Source: Choanephora cucurbitarum
Lineage: Eukaryota > Mucoromycota > Mucoromycetes > Mucorales > Choanephoraceae
Assembly (NCBI GenBank): GCA_025331435.1
Contig: JAIWNI010000068.1
Coordinates: 90,236-154,235, forward strand
DNA length: 64,000 nucleotides
Direction: 5' to 3'
Made by a program: the position numbers and the translations under genes. Shown one piece after another: positions 36,051-47,747 of this stretch. The notes beneath the pieces were generated by a model that did not search any database, was not told the origin of the DNA, and saw only the letters and a list, made by a program, of their open reading frames with translations. Each line of letters begins with the position of its first letter. Positions within the stretch are counted from its first letter, which is position 1.

Positions 36051-36592
36051 CCATCTCATACAAACATTGAGCTGTTGTATAGAAAGTCGTCTTTGAACTC
36101 AGTCTTTACCATCGTTTTGTTAAGTTGTGCTAGGATACGTTTCTCAGAAAATAATAAGAAATAGCTGAAAATCACCTTCATGCAAAGCGGATCAATTCTA
36201 TAACGATAAATTGATCTTATGCTAAGGTAGCTCATTCTGACACTACTTATCACCTAGCTTTCAGACCACTGTCAATTGAATTGTGTTGTCTGCACACAGA
36301 TTGTTTTTTCCTTCACAACATTAAATGTCTCTGGTTGGCGAATCGTTTTTCAATACATTGTCGTTACAAACACGACAGATTAGAGGATGTGATCTCGAGA
36401 CTCTTAGACCAAGTATGTATACAATTCGATTGGTTAATATGCTTTATAAACTACGCTTGTCAAAGAGAGAAAAACATACAGGATCGATGCTTAGTTTCTG
36501 TTCAAATCACAAAATGTATCGTAATCAACTTGGGAAAGCAAGGAAGAGAAGGACACAGAAAAGAGGCTACCGTTTAATTTTTTTCTTTCTCT
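36051..36592. other. Intergenic between F-box relic and frameshifted paralog
   Basis: Two overlapping plus-strand frames (36281-36577 and 36325-36606) have no recognised motif and are not called. The region may hold residual sequence of the eroded paralog. Confidence 0.35.
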
Positions 36593-38235
36593 TTAATAGA
36601 AATTAAACAAAACAGGTGTACAACTACGAGATCCCTTTTTCCAAAATATTCCAATCTGTTTAATATCTTTACAAACCACCTTTATTTTACCTCTTTCCAT
36701 GTCCGGTCCCAACTCTTTAAACTCGCTTGCTTCCATCTCAAACAACTGGTCTTTAACATGCCGATAAAACGTCTCTGTCCCAGACCGTATCAGATGAATA
36801 TGTATCTCGTTTGAATTTGATCTTTGGTCGACACGTATACAAAGCACTTGAAAGGAAACAAGAGGTGTATCAATATGCAATCTTTCGCTTGTGCCAAGCC
36901 TGAGATATAAATGACTGAGATGAGGCAAAGACTGAGTGAATTGAGTCAGAAAGCGGAGACTATTGCCTGCAGCCACCAGATCCAAACGAGTGATAGGCAG
37001 AGGAGGACCATGATAGCTAAGCTCGGTATTACACTCTGTGCTCAGATATTTAAGGTGTGTACAGTATGGTAACAATGGCATGTGCTCATGTGTCATCAGG
37101 TGGATTTGGAGATCATCCAGTTGACCGAGATAATCCCTCATGCTTGCCTCTGTGATATCAATACTGCCTGGATTGGTATCTAAATAGAGCTCAGCATAGG
37201 TCGGTTCTGAGCGATGATATGTCAACAGCATGATCGTATCGGATGCTTCTATAGTCATCTTGCCTGGCCATGCAAAGGTAGTAAAGATATGCAACAGCTC
37301 TATGGTATTAATGAAGCCATTCAAGACGATCTCAAATGCGTCCATCTTCTGTAGATACTGAGCCAATTGAGTTGCCAGTGTCAAAGGCATGTCAAAGAGC
37401 ACCAAAGCGTCAGAGGAATCGAATTCGTCCGGTGGCTGCACAATAAGTGTCAATTGGTCAAGATGAGCGAACTTTTGACGAATGTAGTCTATGCCAGTAA
37501 GAAGTGAGTCATAGAGAGAGACCTTGAGCTTTTTGACCACTTGGTTCGGTTCTACTTCAGTCTCAAGTGGGTCAAGCGACCAAAAGGTCATCATGACATC
37601 AGTCGCATTAGGACAAAGTGTCAAGGCATCATCCACTGATTGGAAAGCCACATGCATTTCAGAGATACATGTCAACTGGACAGCAGCATGAAAGCGAGTT
37701 TCTGGTGTGATGAAGGGAAACTGAAAGTAGTGAGGTTGCCGTGTTGGAGGTAAGGATGACATGTTGAGCATGACAGTAGAGAGCCTATCACGGATGGCCG
37801 ATACAACAGCATAATAGTGTTGGGTCAGACAACTTGGTTCGAAACTAAAAGCCATTTGGTCATGAATCGAGTGAAGGTGTTTCCAGTAACCTTGCTCTAT
37901 GGCGTCTAAGGCAGTGCAATAGAGAGCATCTGCTCTACTGTGAATCTCAAGGATCTTTAGGTTAGGTGTCCTGTGGATCAGTTTGGCATAGTATCTCATT
38001 TTATCGTTTCTGTTACACACACCAGTTTCTTTATTGATATTCCAATGGATGGTGCATGGTTGAGTATATCAACAAATGCCTCTGTCTGGTCCTTGAGTCT
38101 TATTTGGACTGTTTCAAACAAGACAGGCTTTAACATCTCTCTCCAATGTTTAGATAGAAGACTGCATTGAATTCGATCTGCATAATCTAGATAACTTTGA
38201 ATTTGCCATTCTATCTCATAGGGTAAGTATTCCAT
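36593..38235 (-). pseudogene. F-box-like leucine-rich paralog with one frameshift
   Basis: The N-terminal frame (38235 to 37996) has LPYEIEWQIQSYLDYADRIQ and SLLSKHWREMLKPVLFETV, a good F-box-like start. It ends at a TGA shortly after KKLVCVTETIK. The second frame (38020 to 36593) continues at the matching place (YAKLIHRTPNLKILEIHSRADAL, aligned with the intact gene's YSKLICLTPNLMILEVRS) to a normal C-terminus. A one-base indel near a short A-run at about 38000 explains the break. No intron of plausible size fits. Without the shift the protein would be about 547 residues. It could be a recent pseudogene or a sequencing error, since the rest is clean. Confidence 0.7.
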
Positions 38236-38241
38236 GGAACA

Positions 38242-38274
<33 letters not shown>

Positions 38275-39435
38275 TCCTCTCTAGAAAAAAAAAAGAAGAG
38301 TAGGATGATGGATGACAACATTTTAGGACCCAGTTCAGCTATAGGTTACATTGTTATTGCTAAGCATAAAATATATATATATATATATTATTTACAGTTA
38401 CAAAATTAATATTAAACTCAAATTAACCAACATCAGATTTGACACTAAAAAAGAAAAGGAGAACTAACAGTACAGTGTGATAGCAACAGACTATCATAAG
38501 TAAGTTACGTGTTTCTTATCTCTTTGCTTACACAAAACTATTTGAAACCGTGACTTTTTGTGAAAGTGAGTATAGTGCAATATACTTTGTAACTGACTCA
38601 GTCAATATAACTGATTGGCTGATCATGAATTATCATTTTGTTCTATTGTTTCTTTTGTTTGGCTATCAAAGGAGATGCGCACGGATATCCTTTTTATAAC
38701 AAAGGTTTATTTACAAACACTTTCGTCAATCATCACAACAAGTTCATTAGGGCCAAAAAAAAGGGAAGGAAAGGGAGATTACTTTGTTGTCTGGTGAATG
38801 ATTTTTTTTTCTTTCCTTTATTTTTCAAATGCCTATCATGCCCTCTCATAGAAAATAGCTCTTTTCTGTCTAGACCATTACAATGATCTCCCTAAATTGC
38901 TTACGAATGAATCACTTTCCAAATAGACTTTTTTTCTGTAAAAAAAAAAAAAAAGAAATTCTCTATAGTCAAGATATCCGCCACTTCATTTGTTAGCAAG
39001 AGACTTATTCATTCTAACTCCTTATCTACTATATTCAACTTCTAAAAATATTTAAAAATGCTTTTATTAGTCAAATACTTCCTTACTGACTAAAAAAGCT
39101 TTTCATTGATATGTGCAACAAAAATAAACTCCTTTTAAGAAAAGTTTTTTTTTTGTGTCCCTATTTATCGTACCTTTTTCTTTAGGCGGGAGGGTAATTT
39201 TATGGGTGTTCTTTTTTATTTTTATTTTGTTTTTCTTTCTTTTTTCTATCACTTTTTTTTTCTTCTTCTTTTCACTTTTTCATTGTTCTATTTTTACTTA
39301 GACTAACAATCAAATATTTATAGTGTAGAAAGTAGAGTTACTTTTTTTCTCCTGTAAAAAAAAAAAAGAAAAAATCTCTCTCTCTTTTTTTTTTATTTTA
39401 TTTCCCCTTACTATACATTCCTTTGATGCTTTTTG
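38236..39435. repeat. Intergenic with GA and TA microsatellites
   Basis: It contains (GA)n at 38251-38274 and (AT)n at 38371-38388, plus long poly-A/poly-T tracts (for example 38940-38955 and 39350-39400). No gene was seen. The right end is the T-rich promoter of the mucin-like gene. Confidence 0.6.
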
Positions 39436-41186
39436 ATGAACCCAGTAACTCTCCTTCTTTTCTTGGTCAATATTATCTCTGCACTCGGTAAAAATAATCG
39501 ATATGAATTAACAGGAATCATGTTACTGATTTTATTCTTAAAAAGAGATCCACAATGAGACAGCAGGTAATTTATCACCATAGATACCCCGACACTATTT
39601 TTATAATAATACGTCGATCTCTTCTCTTTTTTGGGGGAAATTTAATAGATGTATCACAAACATTAAATAGAACCACACTAGAAAACTGTCATGGAAATTC
39701 ATCCTCCACATGCACTCCTTCTAACCAGACTACACTCCCTTCCTTACTTACCGTCACTCGTACATCATGTTGGAAAAAGACAGAATCGACCTATCTGTCA
39801 AAAGTTCACTCAGAATATACTATCCTTAAACCGACTGTTACTGTCGTGACTACTTGTACAACTAAAACCATCACAAAGACCCGACCTGTTTCTAGAACCA
39901 GTACTGTAAATGGTATCCTAGCTACCATTACAGGTGCACCAGCTACCATCACAGGTACATCGGCTACCATCACAAGTACGCCTACACCTACTGTAGATGG
40001 CCTTCTTCAAGGTGGCCAACGTTCGGATAACAATCATTCGAGTGGAAATGTCTCTTCAACTGACAGTAGTGATACTGATAATGAAGATGAAGAAGACAAT
40101 GATGAAGATGAAGAAGACAATGATGAAGATGAAGAAGATGATGAAGATGAAGATAACGATGACGAAGACGATGATGAAAATGAATATCAAGGCAATAGCC
40201 AAAATAATGATAGTACTCACAACGGTCAAAGCAGCAGCAATGAAAGCAGCAGCAATGAAAGCAGCAGCAACACTAACAACAATGGTCAAAGTAGCCACGA
40301 GAGCAGCAGTGATCAGAGCAGCAGCAATGAAAGTAGCAGCACCACTAACAACAATGGTCAAAGTAGCCACGAGAGCAGTGGCGATAAAAATAGCAGTGAT
40401 CAGAGTAGCAGCAATACTAACAACAACGGTCAAAGCAGCAATCAAAGCAGCAATGATAGCACTAGTGGCGATCAAAGCAGCAACGAAAGCAATAACGATC
40501 AAAGTAGCAGTACCTCCAATGATCAAAGCAGCAGTGCCTCCAATGATCAAAGCAGCAGTGCCTCCAACGATCAGGGCAATGATGATGATTCCAACAGCGA
40601 ACAAGAAAGCACTGAATCCAATGACCAAGGCAACGATGACTCCAATGATCAGAGCAGCGATGACAGCAATGATCAGAGCAGTGACGACCAGAGTGTCAAT
40701 GACACCACTGATCAAGACGCAACCACTACACCCACTCTCAACACAGGTATCACTCAAACAGCACCAACAAACAGCATCTTTGAGACAAACAACGGCAACA
40801 ACAACATCTTTAGTGATCCAGAAATGGCAGCTCAGAACGACAATAGTCACAGAGCACTCGGTATCGGTCTTGGTGTCAGTATTGGATGTGTAGCTGCCCT
40901 TGGGTTAGCTGGACTGTTGATCTACAACCGCCGTAAACGAAATGCGCCTGTTGAAGAGCCAGATACCACTGAAGTGCCTGCCACACGTTGGCGTCCTCAA
41001 AGCTTTATGGGTGTCGTCTCTTCAGTCATTGCCAAGTTGCCTCGATCACCTTCACAGAGAAGTAAGGCATCGACTGATTTATTAGGCGGAGTTCAATCAG
41101 ATACAAGTCCAGGAACAGAGCCATATTCATCACCTGCTGCTGTTATCTCTCATGGAGGTGATGCAGGTGCTTCCAGACAGTACTAA
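39436..41186 (+). CDS. Mucin-like type I membrane protein with acidic and Ser/Asn/Gln-rich repeats
   Basis: Two exons (39436-39487, 39649-41186; 161-nt intron) encode 529 residues. Exon 1 encodes a short signal peptide (MNPVTLLLFLVNIISALG), which supports this start. The extracellular part has Thr/Ser-rich segments and repeated ATITG units near residues 120-140. An Asp/Glu run follows (about 162-197, EDEEDND units), then a Ser/Asn/Gln/Asp low-complexity region to about 375, likely O-glycosylated. One transmembrane helix lies at about 421-443 (ALGIGLGVSIGCVAALGLAG). The 86-residue cytoplasmic tail is basic (NRRKRN). The layout resembles fungal wall-stress sensors (Wsc/Mid2-like), but no WSC domain is visible. 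A sensor role is inference. Confidence 0.72.
40510..40590 (+). repeat. 24-bp minisatellite in the mucin-like gene
   Basis: Three near-perfect copies of a 24-bp unit (CCTCCAATGATCAAAGCAGC and four more bases) encode SSSASNDQ repeats. Broader AGCAGC/AATGAT-type repetition covers 40200-40690. It may vary in copy number between strains. Confidence 0.65.
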
Positions 41187-42542
41187 CACACACACACACA
41201 CACACACAAATAAAATAGAGTTTCTTTTTTTCTTGTTAAAAAAAAAAGTCTTATAGCTTTAAATCAAGAGCTATTAAAAAAAATCCAAAAGTGTGGATTC
41301 TTTTTTGTTTATCTTGTATCTCGCAAAATAAACCACTTTTAAAGAAGGGAGGAAATAATTTAGAGATAAATCGAAAAAAAAAAGAGTAAGTTATGCATAA
41401 CACAGGGAGTATATTGACACTAGTTTCATTAAAAGATGGACGAATTTCTATTTATGGAAATAGCCTTGGATGACAACTAACTGTATATTACATACTACGA
41501 GTGAAGAGTATCCATTTACCTATGAAGCAAGTCAGTTGGAGTTGGAAACTATTCAACTGAAAGAGATGAGAGAGACTAGATATCAAAAATGCTCTCTCTA
41601 GGATTGGTTTGAATTGAACGATCGTACTTTAAGAGTCAAATTCAATATGTTTACTTGTCAACAAAGCACCAATGTTTCAAGTTGGACACCTTGCATTGAT
41701 CTTTACTGTAGTGTGCATGAATAGATAATTGGTAACAAAAAGTTGATTACTTGAATAACTTAAAAAAAGAAAGAAAGAAAGAGATCTCCTATAGCTTATG
41801 ATAAAGAGCAACTCTCAATAGCCAGCTTTGTATTCTGACAACATTACATACTGAGCGTGTTGTTGTCAAGGTATTTTCTGTTTATTTCTCTCTTTCTAGA
41901 TGATTCATTTAGACTATAGTTGATCAAACATACAAAACAAGCTGGTCAAAGAAGAACCCCCCCCCCCCTCCTAAAAAAAAAAGAGGAAAGCATTAAAAAA
42001 GGGAAATAACCAGATAAGATCTTGTGCATCTCCTGTAAAATTTTATAGGTAGCAACCAATTTCTCTCTATTGTTGGAATGATTAAAGTTAATTCAATCCA
42101 TATAGGCTTGTCAAACCTCTCCCTCTTTAGGAAGGTTACATTGAGTCCCAGAGAATCAATGTCTCGTACTGCAAAGACAATGTTATGCAACAAATAGATC
42201 CATCAGATAGTTTGACGCATTAGGCGCTATGAACACACACACATACATGTTTCAGCCCAGTTGTCTAGATTGTCACTTGCTGACTTTTTATGACGTGTCA
42301 TCTAAAGAATAAGCTTTAAAAGAGAAAAAGGCTCAGGACACTTTCTGTAAAGGACTTGAAGACATACCATTACAATGTAAATAAGGTCACACAAAATCTG
42401 AAATGCTTTCTTTTCAAACAATTGATTCTATTAACACTATATATGAGATATACAAGACGTCATCACAAGCTGAAAGAACAGTATTGGTTATTTTTGTATA
42501 GAAAGAGAGAAGAGGGGGTATCTTATAAAGAAAGTTCTAATG
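41187..42542. other. Intergenic, no gene seen; CA microsatellite and C12 run
   Basis: (CA)n lies at 41188-41209 directly after the stop codon, and a C12 run at 41957-41968. A short plus-strand frame near 41504-41599 reads YPFTYEASQLELETIQLKEM and looks protein-like, but has no start, context or recognised homology. I do not call it. Confidence 0.45.
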
Positions 42543-43740
42543 TTACATAATGAAAAATAAGCATAAGCTTACTAAAGCATACAAGGGGCTTCTATGGGTG
42601 ATACAAGATGCTTCTGACCGATTAAGCGATGTATTGCCGTGACTATTTCCACTATCGTGATCATTTGCAAATACATCGGATGAGTTTGAAGAGTCTGTGC
42701 CATTCTGATTTTCATCAATGGCACTATCGGCCAAGACGACAGCATCAATCATATGCATCACTCCAGCTGTGGTAATGATGTCCTGCTCAATAATTTCTGC
42801 TATGTTGTTGACCAGTAGCTTATTCTTCTTCAGTTGAATCACAATATCACTGTCTTTGTAGCTTGTGGGTAAGGCATGACGGCCACCTGTGGAGAGTTGA
42901 TCTGCGAAATAGACACCCTCTAGTGAAAGATAGGATAGGTCATGAACAAGGGTGCCAAAAGGAATAGAAGAGCCATTGGCATTGGTCCAGGCTTGATTGG
43001 TGGGCACTAGAATGGTTCTATTCGTGTCGGAAACGATGTCTGAAACATTTAGAGTCTTTAGTAATTCTTCCATATACTGAGTTTCTGGCAAGAGGGAAAT
43101 AGTGTCTAATGGGCTCTGAGCTGGTTCAAGGGATTGCGATACTACTTGAACAATGCCTATCAAGCGATATGAGTTACTCTGGTTGCTTTAAAAAAATTAC
43201 ACAAATCCTACCATTTTTACAATAAATATCATTGATGTGAATCGATGCCTTTGTTGTACCTGAATAGACAACAAGTGAATTATTGGCTAGTTTATAGTCA
43301 GGTGTAAGGTAAGGTCCAATGGATAGTCTGTTGTCTGACAATGTTGGGTATAATCTTCTACTGTTCTTAAAGGTCTGTGACTGATAGGTGCCATTGAGCG
43401 TAAAGGATTTAAAGTATTCCATTGTACTGTCTGGCTGAGAGAAATTGAGTTGACCAATAGAAATGGTGTAATTGAGGTAAGAATCTATAGGTAAGAACAC
43501 AGTGATGTTTTCTTGTTTATCGAACAAATCAATCAATAAATTTGACGATGACAATTGAATTGATTTGTGTAATATCTAGAAAGTAATTGATTAAAAAAAA
43601 ATTTTTTTTTACATGTCTCTCTATCTATTTACAGGAGAAATGGTAGCTAATGATTCATAGATTGTTTGATCATAAAAGTACAGTTGAGCCACAGTCAAAT
43701 CAAACAAACACCAAAACCACGCCCAAATCCGTAGATTCAT
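42543..43740 (-). CDS. Fasciclin (FAS1) domain protein, probably GPI-anchored
   Basis: Three exons on the minus strand (43740-43633, 43575-43212, 43156-42543) encode 361 residues. A signal peptide starts MNLRIWAWFWCLFDLTVAQ. Two FAS1 domains follow. The first is at about residues 40-165, with NITVFLPIDSYL. The second is at about 170-305, with RTILVPTNQAW, TSYKDSDIVIQLKKNKLLVN and the H2 box TAGVMHMIDAVVL. A Ser/Asn/Thr-rich, N-glycosylation-rich linker leads to a hydrophobic C-terminus (LYALVSLCLFFIM), as expected for a GPI signal. FAS1 proteins mediate adhesion at the cell surface. The function in this fungus is not known. Confidence 0.88.
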
Positions 43741-45133
43741 ATTTTGTAAGAGAAAAAAAAATGAGAAAGAAAGAAAAAAAAAACGAAAATAAAAAGTGAG
43801 CGAAATAAAGCAACAGTAACTAAGTTACACAAATCACGAGCAAATACACTTTTGAACTGGTTTTTTCAGAATATAATTCAGCAGTAATAAACTCAGCTTC
43901 CAGAAATTACAATAATGGTTACTGATTAAACGAATGTGTTTTTGATTATTTTTACTTGTTACTTAGTTCAATCTAGAGTGCTTATGACATACAACACAGA
44001 TAGTTCTGAGTGATTGTCGTATGAGAGAACAGTAAAATGTAATTCCTTATTCTACTTCTTTTTACAGTGGAGATTGTTTGGTTTAAAGGTAGTACATACA
44101 TGCTACATTTGTACCTTGCACAATTTTTTTTTTTATTTCTTACTATATCGGCATAAGAGGAAAATAGGCAATAACAAAAAAAAATGTCATCTATTTCCAA
44201 TAATTCAGTCATTTTCATATACGTTTAAAGTATCATGACAGAGACACATTCTTTTTTCATTTTTTCTTTTTTGATGAAATAAATGTTGCTAAAATAAGAT
44301 TCATGTCTGAGCTTCATAATTTTATATTAAATGGAATTCCTGAAAAGACCTACACTACTTTGGCTTATAAAGTGTCAAAAAAGGCATTATGTCATCCAAT
44401 CTTATTGAAGAAAATGCCTCTTTTTTCACTCACGTCATCCAACTATCAATAAAGTTACCATCAACTGAATAACCCTCTCTTTCTTCTCCTAATCAGGTAA
44501 AGTGCGTCAGTTTCTTAGTGGTCATTTTTGTTTTGCTAGAAAACTTAAAACAGAAAACCATTTGTTATTTGTTTCTATTGGAAATACTTGGCTGATTTTT
44601 CCCAGCCTGCAATTAAATCAATTGGTTCAATGCTATTCATGTATGCTATTATTGGTCCCTTCTTTCTTTTAAAGAATGACAAAGAAACTCTGGCTCAACA
44701 TATAAGGGTTTGATTGTTTATCAAAAGAACACAAAAGTCAATTTTTTCGAGATGCTTTCCAATTGAATCTTTTAAACATAGTGTTATTCATTAGAAGACC
44801 TGTGTCTGATCCCTTTTTGACATAAGTCTGCATTTCAATGACCATTTTGAAATTAAGCTGTCAAAGCGTGTTTCAATTTATGAAAAAAGAAAAAGCCACA
44901 TAGGAACAGATTACCCCTTTTTATTTAGGCTTTGGGCTATAAAATAGCAGTCATTCTTGCTTTATGATCCTCTTGCTTGTTTCAGCCAATCAGTTTTTCA
45001 TTGAAACACTACATGTAAAAAGCCTTTTGTACTCAAGATCTAATTTGTGCCTAGATTTGATTTCCGATTAGCTTTTAATTGGTCCTTTTTTTCTATATAC
45101 TTTTCTTTCTTTCTTTCTTATCTACTATTTGAC
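43741..45133. other. Divergent intergenic region (FAS1 and AA5 oxidase), no gene seen
   Basis: This 1.4-kb region lies between two divergent secreted-protein genes and would contain both promoters. It is AT-rich with poly-T tracts. The frame preceding the oxidase ATG lacks an upstream ATG. No other coding sequence was seen. Confidence 0.45.
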
Positions 45134-46892
45134 ATGAGAATAGCCACCTCTCTTGCCATTGCAAGTACAGCATTACTTTCTCATGTCTTTGGACAATCTC
45201 CTTTTTATTACCATGGCAACCAGGCACCTGTTTCGGAATATGCCATCTCGGGCAAGATGGAACAGATCGGTAGAACAGGTGTAGCTGCTATGCACGCTGT
45301 CTTGCTCAAGTAAACTGCATTGCATTATTTTTTTATCGTTCTCTGGCTAACATGCGTTCTACATAGTGAAAAGAGTATTTTGATTATTGACAAAGGTAGA
45401 AAAAGAAAATGGGTGGTCTGGAAGAGTAGACAAACTTATATACTTTTTTTCTTAAGCTGAAGAGAACGAAGCCAAATTAGACTCAGGCGTCAGTGCATTC
45501 TCCACATTATACGATATAGAATCAAACAGCTATAGAACACTATTATTAGAGACAAACACATTCTGTTCAGCAGGTGGATTCTTAGCCAACGGCACATTCA
45601 TTAGCACAGGTGGAGCAGAAAGTAGAAGCCAGTGGCGTGCTGCCCGAGGACATCAATCCATCCGCCACTTCCGCCCTTGTTCAGACGATAGCTGTGCCTG
45701 GGTAGAATACCCAACAGGCAAAATGTACAGTAACCGATGGTATCCCACAGTAGAACAATTACCTGAAGGAGATCTAATCATCATTGGTGGTTCGCTTGCG
45801 GGCACCAAATACAACACAAAAGAGAAAAACGTACCTTCTTATGAATTTTGGCCACCCCGCACTGAAGAGCCTATCCAACTCGACTTGCTTCTTCATACCC
45901 TACCTTATAACCTCTACCCTTTCGTCTTTCTGCTGCCTGATGGCAATTTGTTCATCTTTGCTTCTACTCGATCCATCATTTACGACTACAAGAACCATCG
46001 AGTGGTGCGAGAGCTACCCCGTATGCCCGGTGTGCCTCGTTCTTATCCCTTGACAGGTGGTGCTGTTATGCTTCCTCTTGATCCCGAGAACGATTACAAT
46101 GTAGAGATCTTGATCTGTGGTGGTTCTCATAGTCCTAAAAACACCAGTCCAGCAGACGATACCTGTGGCCGCATCAATCTAGGACACAAAGACCCTCAAT
46201 GGGAAATGGATACCTTTGTTCACAAACGAGTGATGCCAGATGGTGTGATCTTGGCAGATGGCAGTCTGATCTGGGTCAATGGGTGCCAGCGTGGATATGC
46301 TGGCTATAAAGATGCCAACCATGATCCTACCTTTGATCCATTGATCTATCATCATCAGAAGCCCAAGGGATCCAGATGGCAACAGGGTTTGGCCAACACA
46401 GATATTGCTCGTATGTATCATTCTGTCGCCCTTGCCTTACCTGATGGCAGAGTCTGGATAGCAGGTTCAAACAGTGTAGATCCACCTGATATTCATGCTA
46501 AATACCCTACTGAATACCGCGTTGAATATTATTCGCCACCTTACTTGTTCAAGCCATCTCGACCCAAGATTTCGCATGTGCCTCGTGTGGTTGAGTATGA
46601 TGAAACGTTTGAGATTCTTTTCCATCTTGAACAGGCAGAGTTGGATGAAAAGAAGCTGAAGGTGGCTATCATGAGACCTGGTTTCAGTACACATTCGATG
46701 CATATGTCTCAACGCTATGTCTATCTTCGCCACAGTGTTAGTGCTGACTTTAAATCGATTAAGGTCATTGCACCACCTCATGCAAACATCTTCCCTCCTG
46801 GTCAAGGCTTTTTGGTGGTTGTGTATGATGGTGTGCCTTGTAAAGGAGTTGAATTTTTTGTCGAAAAGAATAAAGAAGATCTCAAGATCTAA
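45134..46892 (+). CDS. Copper-radical oxidase of glyoxal oxidase type (AA5_1)
   Basis: Three exons (45134-45309, 45367-45395, 45457-46892) encode 546 residues. The signal peptide MRIATSLAIASTALLSHVFG supports this start. The Kelch-like N-terminal glyoxal oxidase domain and the C-terminal DUF1929 domain are both present. The active-site set is complete: Cys105 (TFCSAGG) for the thioether link to Tyr164 (NRWYPT), axial Tyr389 and copper His390 (MYHSV), and copper His481 (FSTHSMHM). Family members oxidise simple aldehydes or alcohols with O2, producing H2O2 outside the cell, for lignocellulose attack or wall crosslinking. Exon 2 is only 29 nt. The substrate cannot be told from the sequence. No WSC or CBM domains are attached. 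Confidence 0.92.
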
Positions 46893-47599
46893 GTTGTATT
46901 GCTTTTTTTATTATTAAAGAGATAATACTATCTGTCTTGATGTCTTTACACAAGTGGGTTTTGGCATACACATACAACAACTATTGCTCAGGACGTTAAA
47001 TAGATTATGCCTTGTTGTGCATACATTGTTTACGTACCAAATCTGTTTAGTCTCTTATGCTATCAATAAATTTCCCATCTGCTTGAACATTCAAAATCTA
47101 GTCTGAATATGTTTTCTTTTCTTTTTGGACTGAAAGACCCTTTTCAAAATGAGTTATTTAAAAGCAGGTATCTATCATTTAGGAGAAAGAAAAGAGGCAT
47201 TGGTCATGTTATTGTACTTAAAAGTTGACATACACTTGACAATGAAGTTACTTGTTTATAAGCATGAATGATGAATCCGCTATAAAGAACACAACATTCA
47301 CTCAAGAGAAACTAGAAAAAAGCAAAAGATGTATTAAATCAAACGATGGAACATAGACAACTTTCTGATTTGATATGAAAAGTAGCATTGCTCATTTCTG
47401 ACCTCAAGTGACATCACCATTAGACACAAGTAAAAAAAAGAAGATATAAGCCATTTTGCTTGCTCTACTCTTCTAATTCATATGTTTCTGTTATGTACGA
47501 AATAACGAGCAAAGTACAGCAAACCTTGCAACACCCTTTTATTGTTATTTCATGCAACTGGGCTTGATCGGTTTATAACATTTGATTTCTTTTTTTGGG
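46893..47599. other. Intergenic, no gene seen
   Basis: AT-rich spacer between the oxidase and the TMEM184-like gene without coding signal. Confidence 0.45.
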
Positions 47600-47657
47600 T
47601 AGCCGATAATTTCACTTTTCTGTAGCCGACAATTTTTTTTTTCGTAACCGACAACCT
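47600..47657 (+). promoter_or_regulatory. Triplicated AGCCGACAAT-type motif upstream of the TMEM184-like gene
   Basis: Three copies, GTAGCCGATAAT, GTAGCCGACAAT and GTAACCGACAAC, lie with CCGA at 47603, 47626 and 47648. They are spaced 23 and 22 bp (about two helical turns), and the last is about 100 bp before the ATG at 47748. Spacing and orientation are regular, and the intervening sequence is mostly T/C, so only the motif is conserved. A binding site for a transcription factor is inferred. Confidence 0.4.
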
Positions 47658-47747
47658 ATTCTATCAGCTGCAACTTGTATTTGTTTTCCTTTTTCCTTTT
47701 TTCTTTTCCTTAAGAGAATATACATTCCTATTTATTATATTAAGCGG

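Noticed and set aside
40056..40850. 264-codon minus-strand frame, Ile/Val/Ala-rich
   Set aside because: It is the mirror of the coding repeats in the mucin-like gene. Its composition is an artefact of the repeats.
39997..40893. 298-codon Lys/Met/Ala-rich plus-strand frame
   Set aside because: It is an alternative frame of the same repeat region. The signal peptide and transmembrane helix are in the other frame.
45047..45133. Upstream extension of the glyoxal oxidase frame
   Set aside because: It has no ATG, and the ATG at 45134 begins a good signal peptide.
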